Assembly: GCF_039537585.1 (NCBI RefSeq) | Contig: NZ_BAABAU010000001.1 | Coordinates: forward strand, 1,178,001 to 1,242,000 | Length of the DNA stretch: 64,000 bases | DNA from: Frondihabitans peucedani | Lineage (GTDB): Bacteria > Actinomycetota > Actinomycetes > Actinomycetales > Microbacteriaceae | Direction: 5' to 3' | Part shown: piece after piece, positions 1 to 9,757 of the stretch | How the letters are laid out: each line of letters begins with the position of its first letter | Position numbering within the stretch: the first letter of the stretch is position 1 | Program-made: the position numbers and the translations under genes | Notes under the pieces: model-generated | The model's input: only the letters and a program-made list of their open reading frames with translations | Told to the model about the DNA's origin: nothing | Database searches by the model: none

Positions 1-744
1 TACGCCCCGCAGCAGTACGCCCAGCAGCCCTACGCCCAGCAGCAGTACGCCCAGGGCGGCTACGGGAACGGCTCCCGCTTCCTCGCCAAGCCGACCGTCA
101 TGCCGGTCGACAAGGCGATCAACCGGCCGGCGCGGAACGGGATGGCGCTCGGGGTCCTGAGCATGCTGCTCACCCTCATCCTGGTCGGCGCCACCATGGC
201 GACCGGACACCTCCTGGTCGTCTGGTCGGTGTGGGGCCTGGCCGGCCTCGCCTGGAGCATCTTCGGGCTCGTCAAGGCCCGCCGCTGGGAGGCCCAGGGC
301 CTCGTCCCCGTCGGTGCGCATCGGGCCGTGGCGGGGATCGTCCTGTGCTCCCTGGCCCTTCTCGGCCAGGGCACCGAGACCGGCCTCGCCCTCGCCGCAG
401 GAGTCCAGCCTGCCACCGGCAGCGCTCTACCGGCAGGAGGCACCGGCACGGGCACAGGCACCGGCACCGGAGCCGGCGCGGCCGCGACCACGCCGCCCGT
501 CGTCGCCGTCCAGCAGGGCGACGGCACCTACGCCTACTCGCAGGCGACGGCCCAGTCGTCGATCGGCTCGGCCTACGCGTCGACCCTCAAGTCCACGCCC
601 ACCTCGGTGGAGTGCCCCGCGAGCGAACCGATGCAGATCTCGGTGTCGTTCCAATGCCGGGTTACCCTCCCCGGGGGAACCGTCACAACCGCCCAGGTCA
701 CGATCATGGACGCGCAGGGCCACGCCGAGGTGCAGGTCCACTAG
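1..744 (+). CDS. Membrane protein with QQY-rich N-terminus and DUF4333-like C-terminus (5' partial)
   Basis: The reading frame is open from base 1, so the gene starts before the window. The visible N-terminus is a low-complexity run of YAQQ/YAPQQ units, typical of actinobacterial DUF4190-type membrane proteins. About 40 residues in come two to three hydrophobic segments (around 45-85 and again near 110), then a Gly/Thr linker of GTGTGT type. The last 80 residues contain two cysteines in a VECPASEP...FQCRV context followed by an alternating-strand stretch, which resembles the DUF4333/lipoprotein-like domain. A cell-surface role is likely; the exact function is unknown. An ATG at 100 lies in frame but the sequence before it is clearly coding. 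Confidence 0.75.
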   Translation, partial: YAPQQYAQQPYAQQQYAQGGYGNGSRFLAKPTVMPVDKAINRPARNGMALGVLSMLLTLILVGATMATGHLLVVWSVWGLAGLAWSIFGLVKARRWEAQGLVPVGAHRAVAGIVLCSLALLGQGTETGLALAAGVQPATGSALPAGGTGTGTGTGTGAGAAATTPPVVAVQQGDGTYAYSQATAQSSIGSAYASTLKSTPTSVECPASEPMQISVSFQCRVTLPGGTVTTAQVTIMDAQGHAEVQVH

Positions 745-777
745 CCCGGTCTGCAGCCGAAGCCGCCGCCGAGAGGC

Positions 778-1383
778 CTACCGCAGCGCCCCGCCCGACT
801 CCTCCAGGTAACAGACCGCGCAGAGCGCCTCGTACGACACCTCTTCGCCGTCGATCGCGACCTGGTCGCCGTCGAAGACGTAGCGGCCGTCGATCAGCCG
901 GGCGTTGAACATGGCCTTTCGTCCGCAGCGGCAGATCGTCTTGAGCTCTTCGAGCGAGTGCGACACCTCGAACAGGCGGGCGGCCCCGGGGAACGCCGTC
1001 GTCTTGAAGTCGGTGCGGATGCCGTAGGCCAGCACCGGGATGTTCTCGACGACGGCGATGCGCAGGAGGTCGTCGACCTGGGCCGGACGGAGGAACTGCG
1101 CCTCGTCGACGAGCAGGCACGCGACGTCGCGGCCCGTGTCGTCGAGGACACCCTCGCGTGCGGCCGCGAACACCGACAGGAGGTCGTCACCGGGCGCGAC
1201 GAGGAAGTCCGCGGGCCGGGTGACGCCGAGGCGGGAGACGATCTGCTCCTCGCCCTTGGTGTCGGTGTCGGGCTTCGCGAGCAGGACGCGCTGGTGGCGC
1301 TCCTCGTAGTTGTAGGCCGCCTGGAGGAGAGCGGTGCTCTTGCCGCTGTTCATCGCCCCGTAGCGGAAATAGAGTTTTGCCAC
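778..1383 (-). CDS. tdk: Thymidine kinase
   Basis: Type II thymidine kinase, 201 aa, the usual length. It phosphorylates thymidine to dTMP in the salvage pathway. The P-loop GAMNSGKS is at residues 9-16, the Walker B-like DEAQF at 93-97, and four cysteines (151, 153, 188, 191) form the expected zinc site near the C-terminus; the first pair is CxC rather than the more common CxxC. The start codon is GTG. The gene is convergent with the membrane protein at 1-744 and lies 52 bp downstream of the response regulator, so it may be the last gene of that transcript. Confidence 0.95.
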   Translation of the reverse strand: MAKLYFRYGAMNSGKSTALLQAAYNYEERHQRVLLAKPDTDTKGEEQIVSRLGVTRPADFLVAPGDDLLSVFAAAREGVLDDTGRDVACLLVDEAQFLRPAQVDDLLRIAVVENIPVLAYGIRTDFKTTAFPGAARLFEVSHSLEELKTICRCGRKAMFNARLIDGRYVFDGDQVAIDGEEVSYEALCAVCYLEESGGALR

Positions 1384-1435
1384 CCGGCGAGCCTACCGGC
1401 AGCCCGACCCGGCACCCCGCGCGGGCGGAACGCCC

Positions 1436-2179
1436 CTATTGCAGGTAGCCGTCCTCCGCCGCGCGACGGATGAGCTCGGCCTTCTTCGACGCCGGTCGGT
1501 TCGCCTTCGCGTACTTCTCGCGCACGCGACGGAGGTACGTCTTCGCCGTCTCGTACTGCACGTTCATCTGCTGCGCCACCTCGTTGGTGCTGAAGCCCGA
1601 GACGTAGAGGCGGAAGGCCTCCGCCTCGCCGGCGCTGAGCTTCGGCCGGCTCTGGTTGGCCGCGCCGACCGGCAGCGGCCGCCAGTCGCGCTGGGGCGCG
1701 TTGTCGCGGGCGACGCCCATGACCTGGCGAGCGGCGTCCATGACCTCGCGCATCGGCAGCGCCTTCGACAGGAACGCCGAGGCCCCGGCCTCGAGGGCGC
1801 GCTCCCGCGACTCGCGCGTGTCGAGGGACGACAGGACGACGACCTTCGCGCCGGCCGCGCGGCAGGTGCGGACGCGCGCCTCGATCGACACGGGCTCCTT
1901 GAGCTGGAAGTCGAGGAACACCAGATCGGTCGGGAAGTTGTCGCTGTGCACGAGCTGCAGCCAGGTGTGCGCGGTCAGCACGAGATCGAAGTCGTAGGCG
2001 TTGACGTTGATCCAGCTCGAGAGGCTGTCGAGCAGGACCTCGTGGTCGTCGAGGATCGCCAGACGCACGCGGCGCTGCGAGGGCGCCTCCGGTGCGAGCG
2101 AGTTCCAGGAGGCGACCGGCATCGGCCGAGATGAGCTCGAGCGGAGGTGGTGGCTACCGGTCGGGTCAGTGCTGGTCAT
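1436..2179 (-). CDS. NarL/LuxR-family response regulator
   Basis: 247 aa. Residues 36-150 form a receiver domain with acidic pair D44/D45, phospho-acceptor D90 (in LVFLDFQL), S117/S118 and K139. Residues about 180-247 form a LuxR-type helix-turn-helix (LSAGEAEAFRLYVSGFS then NEVAQQMNVQYETAKTYLRR). A 30-residue Ser/Pro-rich leader precedes the receiver. The ATG start overlaps the stop of the upstream membrane protein by 14 bp, so the kinase, membrane protein and regulator are probably translated together. The target genes are not known. Confidence 0.9.
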   Translation of the reverse strand: MTSTDPTGSHHLRSSSSRPMPVASWNSLAPEAPSQRRVRLAILDDHEVLLDSLSSWINVNAYDFDLVLTAHTWLQLVHSDNFPTDLVFLDFQLKEPVSIEARVRTCRAAGAKVVVLSSLDTRESRERALEAGASAFLSKALPMREVMDAARQVMGVARDNAPQRDWRPLPVGAANQSRPKLSAGEAEAFRLYVSGFSTNEVAQQMNVQYETAKTYLRRVREKYAKANRPASKKAELIRRAAEDGYLQ

Positions 2180-3311
2180 AAGAAAACCTTAGTGTCAGGA
2201 AGGATCCCGAGACCTCGACCTGGAGGTCGCGGAACAGGATGCGGAGGACGGCGAAATAGGGGGCGTAGTGCTGTCGGACGGCCAGATCGGGAGACGTGCT
2301 CTCGACCCGGATGAGGGCTCTGACGAGCGGGTCGTCATCGTGGAGGACGATGCCGAGGCTGGAGGCCTGCGCGGCCGTGTCGGTGGCGATGGCCTGCAGG
2401 ATCGCGCGGATGGCGGTGCGCTGGTCGCTCGTCATCCGCTCGGCGAGGCCCGAGCGGTCGACGACCGTCCCCGCCTGGCCCCGGGGGCAGATGTCGAGCA
2501 GGATCTGCTCGAGCCAGCTCCGGTCGCTCTCGGCGACGATCCGCTGGCGGATGGCCGTCGCCGCGGTCCCTGCGCGCTGCCGGTCGTCCTCGGTCACCTC
2601 GCCGCGCTCGACGAGGTCGGTGAAGAACGGCACCACGTCGCGATTGAGACCCGTGACGCTGTCCTGCTGCACCGATCTCGCGATGCCGGGACGCATCTCC
2701 TGGGCGCTCTCCTCGGTCAGGATCGCGGCCCGGGACAGCCACTGCTCGACCAGCCGGACGAAGGTGCCGGAGTAGACGGCGCTCCCGACGCCGAGAGCGG
2801 CCACGGGGGTGACGCCGACGGCCACGAACAGGGGTGCCGGAGCCTCTGTGGTGAAGTAGGGCGTCTCGAGGACGACGATCACGGCGATGACGACCGCCGC
2901 GACCGCCGTGCCGACGGCGAGGTCGCGTCCGGGCCGGTAGGGCGCGCAGGCGAGGAGGAGGAGCCCGGTGGCCGCGCTCCCCCAGTCGTCGCGGATGACG
3001 AGGTCGTGGCCGAAGCCCGCTGCCGCCTCGGTGACCGCGCCCAGGATGCCCGACCCCAGGACGACGACGAACCGCAGCCGGGAGAACGGGGCGCGCAGCG
3101 GACTGGAGGCGAACACGATACCGAGGGCGGCGATGCCCACGAAGACGATCGCGACGACGCTGAGGACCGCGTCGGAGCCCGGATCACGCGTGACGATCGA
3201 GCGCCCGGCGGCCAGCACCACCGCGAACAGGGCGATGACGAGCGTGACGGGTCTCTGCTTCAGGGCACCGAGCGGATCGATCTGCTGGGCGGTGGCCTCG
3301 CGGCCCTTCAC
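2166..3311 (-). CDS. Membrane protein between sensor kinase and response regulator, possibly a degenerate kinase
   Basis: 381 aa from a GTG that overlaps the kinase stop in a GTGA arrangement, a clear sign of translational coupling. About seven hydrophobic segments fill the first 210 residues. The rest is a soluble helical region of about 170 residues, with no recognisable H box, N box or G box. Topology and length copy the neighbouring kinase (membrane sensor, helical bundle, compact end domain), so it could be a kinase paralogue that lost its ATPase, working as co-sensor or inhibitor; this is inference. The reading frame stays open far upstream of this start, but the overlap with the kinase decides the start. 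Confidence 0.75.
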   Translation of the reverse strand: MKGREATAQQIDPLGALKQRPVTLVIALFAVVLAAGRSIVTRDPGSDAVLSVVAIVFVGIAALGIVFASSPLRAPFSRLRFVVVLGSGILGAVTEAAAGFGHDLVIRDDWGSAATGLLLLACAPYRPGRDLAVGTAVAAVVIAVIVVLETPYFTTEAPAPLFVAVGVTPVAALGVGSAVYSGTFVRLVEQWLSRAAILTEESAQEMRPGIARSVQQDSVTGLNRDVVPFFTDLVERGEVTEDDRQRAGTAATAIRQRIVAESDRSWLEQILLDICPRGQAGTVVDRSGLAERMTSDQRTAIRAILQAIATDTAAQASSLGIVLHDDDPLVRALIRVESTSPDLAVRQHYAPYFAVLRILFRDLQVEVSGSFLTLRFSYDQH

Positions 3312-4582
3312 GCGGCGTCTTCCGAGCCGCGGTCGTCGCCGGCTGCCGAGCCGCGCGCGCTGCCAGCTGCCGAGCCGCCGGCCGCACCGGCGCTCACGCC
3401 GGCCTCGGCGGGCAGCCCGATCATGACCGAGGTGCCGCTGCCGGGCGACGACCAGATCTGCACGGTCCCGCCGACCCGCGTGATCCTGGCCCTGATCGAG
3501 TTCTTGACCCCGAGCCGGTCTCCCGGCGTCTCGCTCTCGGTGAAGCCCACCCCGTTGTCGATGACCATCACCGACACGTCGCTGTCGGAGCCGATGATGA
3601 CGACCTCGGCGCGGTCGACGCCCGAGTGCTTGAGGACGTTGGCCAGACACTGGGCCACGGCCAGGGCGAGGGCCTTGGACCGCACAGGATCGAGACGGCC
3701 CACCGCGGAGACGTCACCGGTCACGACGACGTCGAGCCCCTGCTCGATCGCCCGGTCGACGGCCCGGTACAGCTCGCCGGCCTCCCAGTCGCCGCGGAGG
3801 GAGGCCGCATCGCCGTCGGCCTCGTGCAGCCACTCCTGGCCGATGAGGGCCTCGAGGTCGCGCTGCATCGCCCTGGCCAGCTCAGGATCGAGGGGGCCCG
3901 GCTTCGCGATCGAGATCGCGGCGAGGTGGCTGAGCACGGTGTCGTGGACGAGGGCGGACGCCTGCTGCTCGATCTCGTGCCGGAGCGACGAGACCTTCTC
4001 GTCGCGGGCCGCGAGATGCAGGTTCGGCTGGAACCTGCGCGCCCGGTCGCGGGCCACCAGCGAGCCGCCCATCGTCGCGACGATGAGGAGGTAGCCGAGG
4101 AGGGTCGTCACGTCGACCTTGTGCTGCGACCCGGTCTGGAACGTCGCGATCTGCGTCGCGAGCTCTCCGGCGAGGAGGCCGCACGTCGCCCAGAGCGGTC
4201 CGCGGCGGGCATAGAGGCCGCTGCCGCCCACCATCACGAGGGCGAGCTTCGGCAGCGACACCGAGAAGGCGTCGGAGGAGCGGACGACGTCGATCTGCGA
4301 CAGGACCGTCACCGCGTAGACGTAGACCGCTGCGCCACCGATCACGAGGTACGCGATCGTGGACACCGTCGACCGCACCCGCTCGACGATGACGAGGAGC
4401 GCGAGCATGGGGATGAGGGCCAGGAGCGCCGGCCACAGGATCAGCGACGGTCTCGTCAGCTGCACCGAGATCAGCAGCACGGTCGCTGCGATCAGCAGGA
4501 CGGTGGCGATGGCGTGGCACGAGCGGGCGATGGCGCGGCCGGAACTCTGAGGAGCGAGGTGGCTGGGTAGCCCGAGCAGCAC
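3308..4582 (-). CDS. Sensor histidine kinase of the NarX/DesK type
   Basis: About 424 aa. Several transmembrane helices in the first 170 residues are followed by a dimerisation helix with VHDTVLSHLAAI, the HD-motif of HisKA_3 kinases. The C-terminal HATPase shows an N box (AQCLANVLKHSG), a G1 box (DNGVGF) and a G2-like segment ending in TRVGGTVQIWSSPGSGTSV. I chose the GTG at 4582 because AAGGAGGA lies just upstream; a TTG at 4639 in the same frame would add 19 residues without a ribosome site. The C-terminal tail is Ala/Gly/Ser-rich. Its partner is the NarL-type regulator at 1436-2179. Confidence 0.88.
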   Translation of the reverse strand: MLLGLPSHLAPQSSGRAIARSCHAIATVLLIAATVLLISVQLTRPSLILWPALLALIPMLALLVIVERVRSTVSTIAYLVIGGAAVYVYAVTVLSQIDVVRSSDAFSVSLPKLALVMVGGSGLYARRGPLWATCGLLAGELATQIATFQTGSQHKVDVTTLLGYLLIVATMGGSLVARDRARRFQPNLHLAARDEKVSSLRHEIEQQASALVHDTVLSHLAAISIAKPGPLDPELARAMQRDLEALIGQEWLHEADGDAASLRGDWEAGELYRAVDRAIEQGLDVVVTGDVSAVGRLDPVRSKALALAVAQCLANVLKHSGVDRAEVVIIGSDSDVSVMVIDNGVGFTESETPGDRLGVKNSIRARITRVGGTVQIWSSPGSGTSVMIGLPAEAGVSAGAAGGSAAGSARGSAAGDDRGSEDAA

Positions 4583-4696
4583 GCGTCCTCCTTCGTTCAC
4601 CGGCGCGGATCGTTTCGACGACCCTCCGAAGTATGACAAATCGGACAGCCGCCGTGTACCCCGATATCAGGGGTCAAAACGCCTTCGAACCTCGCA

Positions 4697-4716
4697 GGGG
4701 CACAGATTTGTGCCCC
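4697..4716. promoter_or_regulatory. Inverted repeat upstream of the sensor kinase operon
   Basis: GGGGCACA-gatt-TGTGCCCC, a perfect 8-bp inverted repeat with a 4-bp centre. It lies between the end of mqo (4812) and the start of the kinase (4582). A second, looser element (ACCCC...GGGGT, 4658-4674) sits 23 bp closer to the kinase. It could be an autoregulatory site for the NarL-type regulator or a weak terminator for mqo; no T-tract follows it. Confidence 0.4.
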
Positions 4717-4811
4717 GTTCGCGGTCCACCAGGATCATATCGCTGCGCGCGATGCACGAGATCCGGCGCGAGTCGGATGCGGTGGGCCCTGCGAGCGGGA
4801 TCGGGCGCCGG

Positions 4812-6293
4812 TCAGGCGTGGATGTGGAGGGCCTGGGCTGTCGCACCCATGGTCGCGGCGGCCTTCGCCTCGTCGGCGGCGAGATGCTCCCCGATCGTCG
4901 GGATCATCTCGCGGAGCTTGCCGCTCCACTCCGACTTCTTGTCGGGGAAGCAGCGCTCGAGGACCGTGAGCATGATCGGCACGGCGGTGGACGCCCCGGG
5001 CGAGGCGCCGAGGAGGCCCGCGATGGAGCCGTCCTGCGCCGTGACGACCTCGGTGCCGAACTGCAGCACGCCGCCCTTCTCCTTGTCGCGCTTGATCACC
5101 TGGACGCGCTGACCGGCCGTGATCCGGTACCAGTCCTTCGGGTCGGCGTCGGGCATGTACTCGCGGAGGGCGTCGAACTTCGACCGCTTCGAGGCCGCCA
5201 GCTGACCGATGAGGTACTTCAGGAGGTCGACGTTCGAGAGGGCGACGCGGATCATCGGGTACAGGTTGTGCAGCCGGATGGAGCGGAACAGGTCGAGGTA
5301 CGAGCCGCTCTTCAGGAACTTGGGGCTGAAGCCGGCGTACGGGCCGAACATGAGGCTCGCCGAGCCGTCGACGACCCGGGTGTCGAGGTGCGGCACCGAC
5401 ATCGGCGGGGCGCCGACGGACGCCTTGCCGTAGACCTTCGCCTGGTGCTTCGCGACGACGGCAGGGTCGTCGGTGCGGAGGAACTCGCCGCTCACGGGGA
5501 AGCCGCCGAAGCCGCGGATCTCGGGGATGCCCGACTTCTGCAGCAGGTTCAGGGCGCCGCCACCTGCACCGACGAAGACGAACCGGGCCCGGACGTCGAT
5601 CAGTTCGCCGGTCGCGCCGCGCTTCATCGAGACGGTCCAGGTGCGGTCGCGACCGCGGCGGAGACCCGTCACGTGGTGGCCGAGCGCGAGCTCGACGCCG
5701 TTGGCCGTGAGGTACGAGAAGAGGTTGCGGGTGAGGGCGCCGAAGTCGACGTCGGTGCCCGCCAGGATGTGCGTGGCAGCGATCGGCTGGCCCTTCGGCC
5801 GTCCGACCATGAGCGCCGGCGCCCAGCCCGCGATCACGTCGGGGTCGTCGCTGAACTCCATGCCGGCGAACAGCGGGTGACCCTCGAGAGCCTCGTGGCG
5901 CTTCCGGAGGTACTCGACGTTGTCACGGCCCCAGACGAAGCTCATGTGCGGGGTCGAGTTGATGAACCGGTCGGGCTCCGGAAGAGCGCCCTCGTCGACG
6001 AGGAATGACCAGAACTGACGCGACACCTGGAACTGCTCGTTGACCTTGACGGCGCTCGTGATGTCGATCGAGCCGTCGGGCTTCTGCGGCGTGTAGTTCA
6101 GCTCGCAGAGCGCGGAGTGGCCGGTGCCGGCGTTGTTCCAGGGGTTGCTGCTCTCCTGGGCGACGTCGTTCAACGCCTCGTACACGCGGATCGACCAGTC
6201 GGGCTGCAGCTGCTTGAGCAGGGCTCCCAGGGTCGCACTCATGATGCCGCCGCCGATGAGGGCGACGTCGATGGGCTCCGTTGCAGCAGTCAC
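4812..6293 (-). CDS. mqo: Malate:quinone oxidoreductase
   Basis: 493 aa, normal family length, GTG start. It oxidises malate to oxaloacetate and passes electrons to the quinone pool at the membrane (TCA cycle). The FAD-binding loop GGGIMSATLG is at residues 14-23. Family motifs include the NNAGTGHSALCELNYTP stretch near 50-70, HMSFVWG, and the C-terminal GLLGASPGASTA. Expected start and end of the fold are both present, so it looks intact. It stands alone: upstream asd is 77 bp away and the kinase operon downstream is separate. Confidence 0.97.
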   Translation of the reverse strand: MTAATEPIDVALIGGGIMSATLGALLKQLQPDWSIRVYEALNDVAQESSNPWNNAGTGHSALCELNYTPQKPDGSIDITSAVKVNEQFQVSRQFWSFLVDEGALPEPDRFINSTPHMSFVWGRDNVEYLRKRHEALEGHPLFAGMEFSDDPDVIAGWAPALMVGRPKGQPIAATHILAGTDVDFGALTRNLFSYLTANGVELALGHHVTGLRRGRDRTWTVSMKRGATGELIDVRARFVFVGAGGGALNLLQKSGIPEIRGFGGFPVSGEFLRTDDPAVVAKHQAKVYGKASVGAPPMSVPHLDTRVVDGSASLMFGPYAGFSPKFLKSGSYLDLFRSIRLHNLYPMIRVALSNVDLLKYLIGQLAASKRSKFDALREYMPDADPKDWYRITAGQRVQVIKRDKEKGGVLQFGTEVVTAQDGSIAGLLGASPGASTAVPIMLTVLERCFPDKKSEWSGKLREMIPTIGEHLAADEAKAAATMGATAQALHIHA

Positions 6294-6370
6294 AGTGCGA
6301 TTGTATGCCGCGCCGGTCGGAGAGCCCGCAGGATCGCTCGACGCCGAGTCGGGCCCGGAGGCCCTGAATG

Positions 6371-8745
<2,375 letters not shown>

Positions 8746-8884
8746 GCTGGATGCTCCCGGGGTCGACGCGGTCGAGTTGCCGCCGTTCGCGCAATTCTAT
8801 TGGACGTTTCCGGCGCGTTACGGCTGCTTGCTCGGGTGGTGCTGCTGCTGTGGTGCCCGCCTCGTGCGGGTTAAGGCCTTCGCG

Positions 8885-8967
8885 TGCATATGGACGGAGA
8901 TTCTCGGCCTTCGTACATATGGACGGAGATTTTCGGGCGCTGCGTACAAATGGACGGAAATTCTCGG
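8885..8967 (-). repeat. Repeat array upstream of lysC, arm A (three copies)
   Basis: Three direct copies of a 23-24 bp unit on the plus strand: TGCATATGGACGGAGATTCT (8885 on), GTACATATGGACGGAGATTT (8913 on) and GTACAAATGGACGGAAATTC (8944 on), each ending in TCGG. Spacing is 29-31 bp. The same core occurs in reverse orientation in arm B at 9008-9112. The array fills most of the 410-bp gap between recR and lysC, which holds no gene. Confidence 0.85.
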
Positions 8968-9007
8968 CTGAGACCCCTCGGATCCCCATGAGTTCTTCCG
9001 GATCTCG

Positions 9008-9112
9008 AGGATCTCCGTCCATATGTACGCAGGAGGGTCTTAGAGCGCAGGATCTCCGTCCATATGTACGCAGGAGGGTCCGACAGCGCAGGATCTCCGT
9101 CCACATGTACGC
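9008..9112 (-). repeat. Repeat array upstream of lysC, arm B (three inverted copies)
   Basis: Three copies of a unit beginning AGGATCTCCGTCCATATGTA at 9008, 9049 and 9090, spaced exactly 41 bp. The first two continue CGCAGGAGGGTC and are identical over 32 bp; the third has CACATG for CATATG. The core is the reverse complement of arm A, so a lysC leader transcript reading through would hold three units followed by three complements and could fold into long hairpins. Confidence 0.85.
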
Positions 9113-9155
9113 GAGCGAGGGGGGAGACCGGGCAGCGCGAGCGAAGCAGCGCGAG

Positions 9156-9755
9156 CTACTCGCTGACGACGCGCCGGCCCTCGAAGGCACGACCGAGGGT
9201 GACCTCGTCGGCGTACTCGAGGTCGCCGCCGACGGGCAGGCCGGAGGCGAGACGGGTAACTCGCAGCCCGAAGGGCGAGAGCATGCGCGACAGGTAGGTC
9301 GCGGTGGCCTCGCCCTCGAGGTTCGGGTCGGTGGCGATGATGACCTCGGTCACGGTGTCGTCGGCCAGGCGGGTGACGAGCTGACGGATGCGGAGGTCGT
9401 CGGGGCCGATGCCGTCGATCGGGCTGATGGCGCCGCCGAGCACGTGGTAGAGGCCGCGGAACTCGCGCGTCCGTTCGATGGCCTGCACGTCTTTGGCCTC
9501 CTCGACGACGCAGATCGTCGCCGGCGACCGCCGCGGGTCGCGGCAGATGGAGCAGGTCTCCTCCTCGGTCACGTTGCCGCAGATCTCGCAGAAGCGGACC
9601 TTCGTCTTGACGTCGATGAGGAGCTCGGCGAGGCGGGTGGTGTCGAAGTTCTCGGACTGCAGGATGTGGAACGCGATCCGCTGCGCCGACTTCGGCCCGA
9701 TCCCGGGCAGGCGGCCGAACTCGTCGATGAGGTCTTGGACGATCCCCTCGTACAT
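9156..9755 (-). CDS. recR: Recombination mediator protein RecR
   Basis: 199 aa from the ATG at 9755. It works with RecF/RecO in loading RecA at gaps. It starts [20 protein letters not shown] (helix-hairpin-helix), then a zinc finger with CEICG and CSICR, then a Toprim domain beginning [13 protein letters not shown] at 9761 overlaps the dnaX stop as GTGA, but GGAGG lies 8 nt before the ATG and only 3 nt before the GTG, so the ATG is preferred. It is coupled to dnaX. Confidence 0.95.
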   Translation of the reverse strand: MYEGIVQDLIDEFGRLPGIGPKSAQRIAFHILQSENFDTTRLAELLIDVKTKVRFCEICGNVTEEETCSICRDPRRSPATICVVEEAKDVQAIERTREFRGLYHVLGGAISPIDGIGPDDLRIRQLVTRLADDTVTEVIIATDPNLEGEATATYLSRMLSPFGLRVTRLASGLPVGGDLEYADEVTLGRAFEGRRVVSE

Positions 9756-9757
9756 CG

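Noticed and set aside
9008-9112. CRISPR-like array of 32-bp units at 41-bp spacing
   Set aside because: Spacers would be only 9-18 bp, there are just three copies, an inverted set lies beside it, and there are no cas genes.
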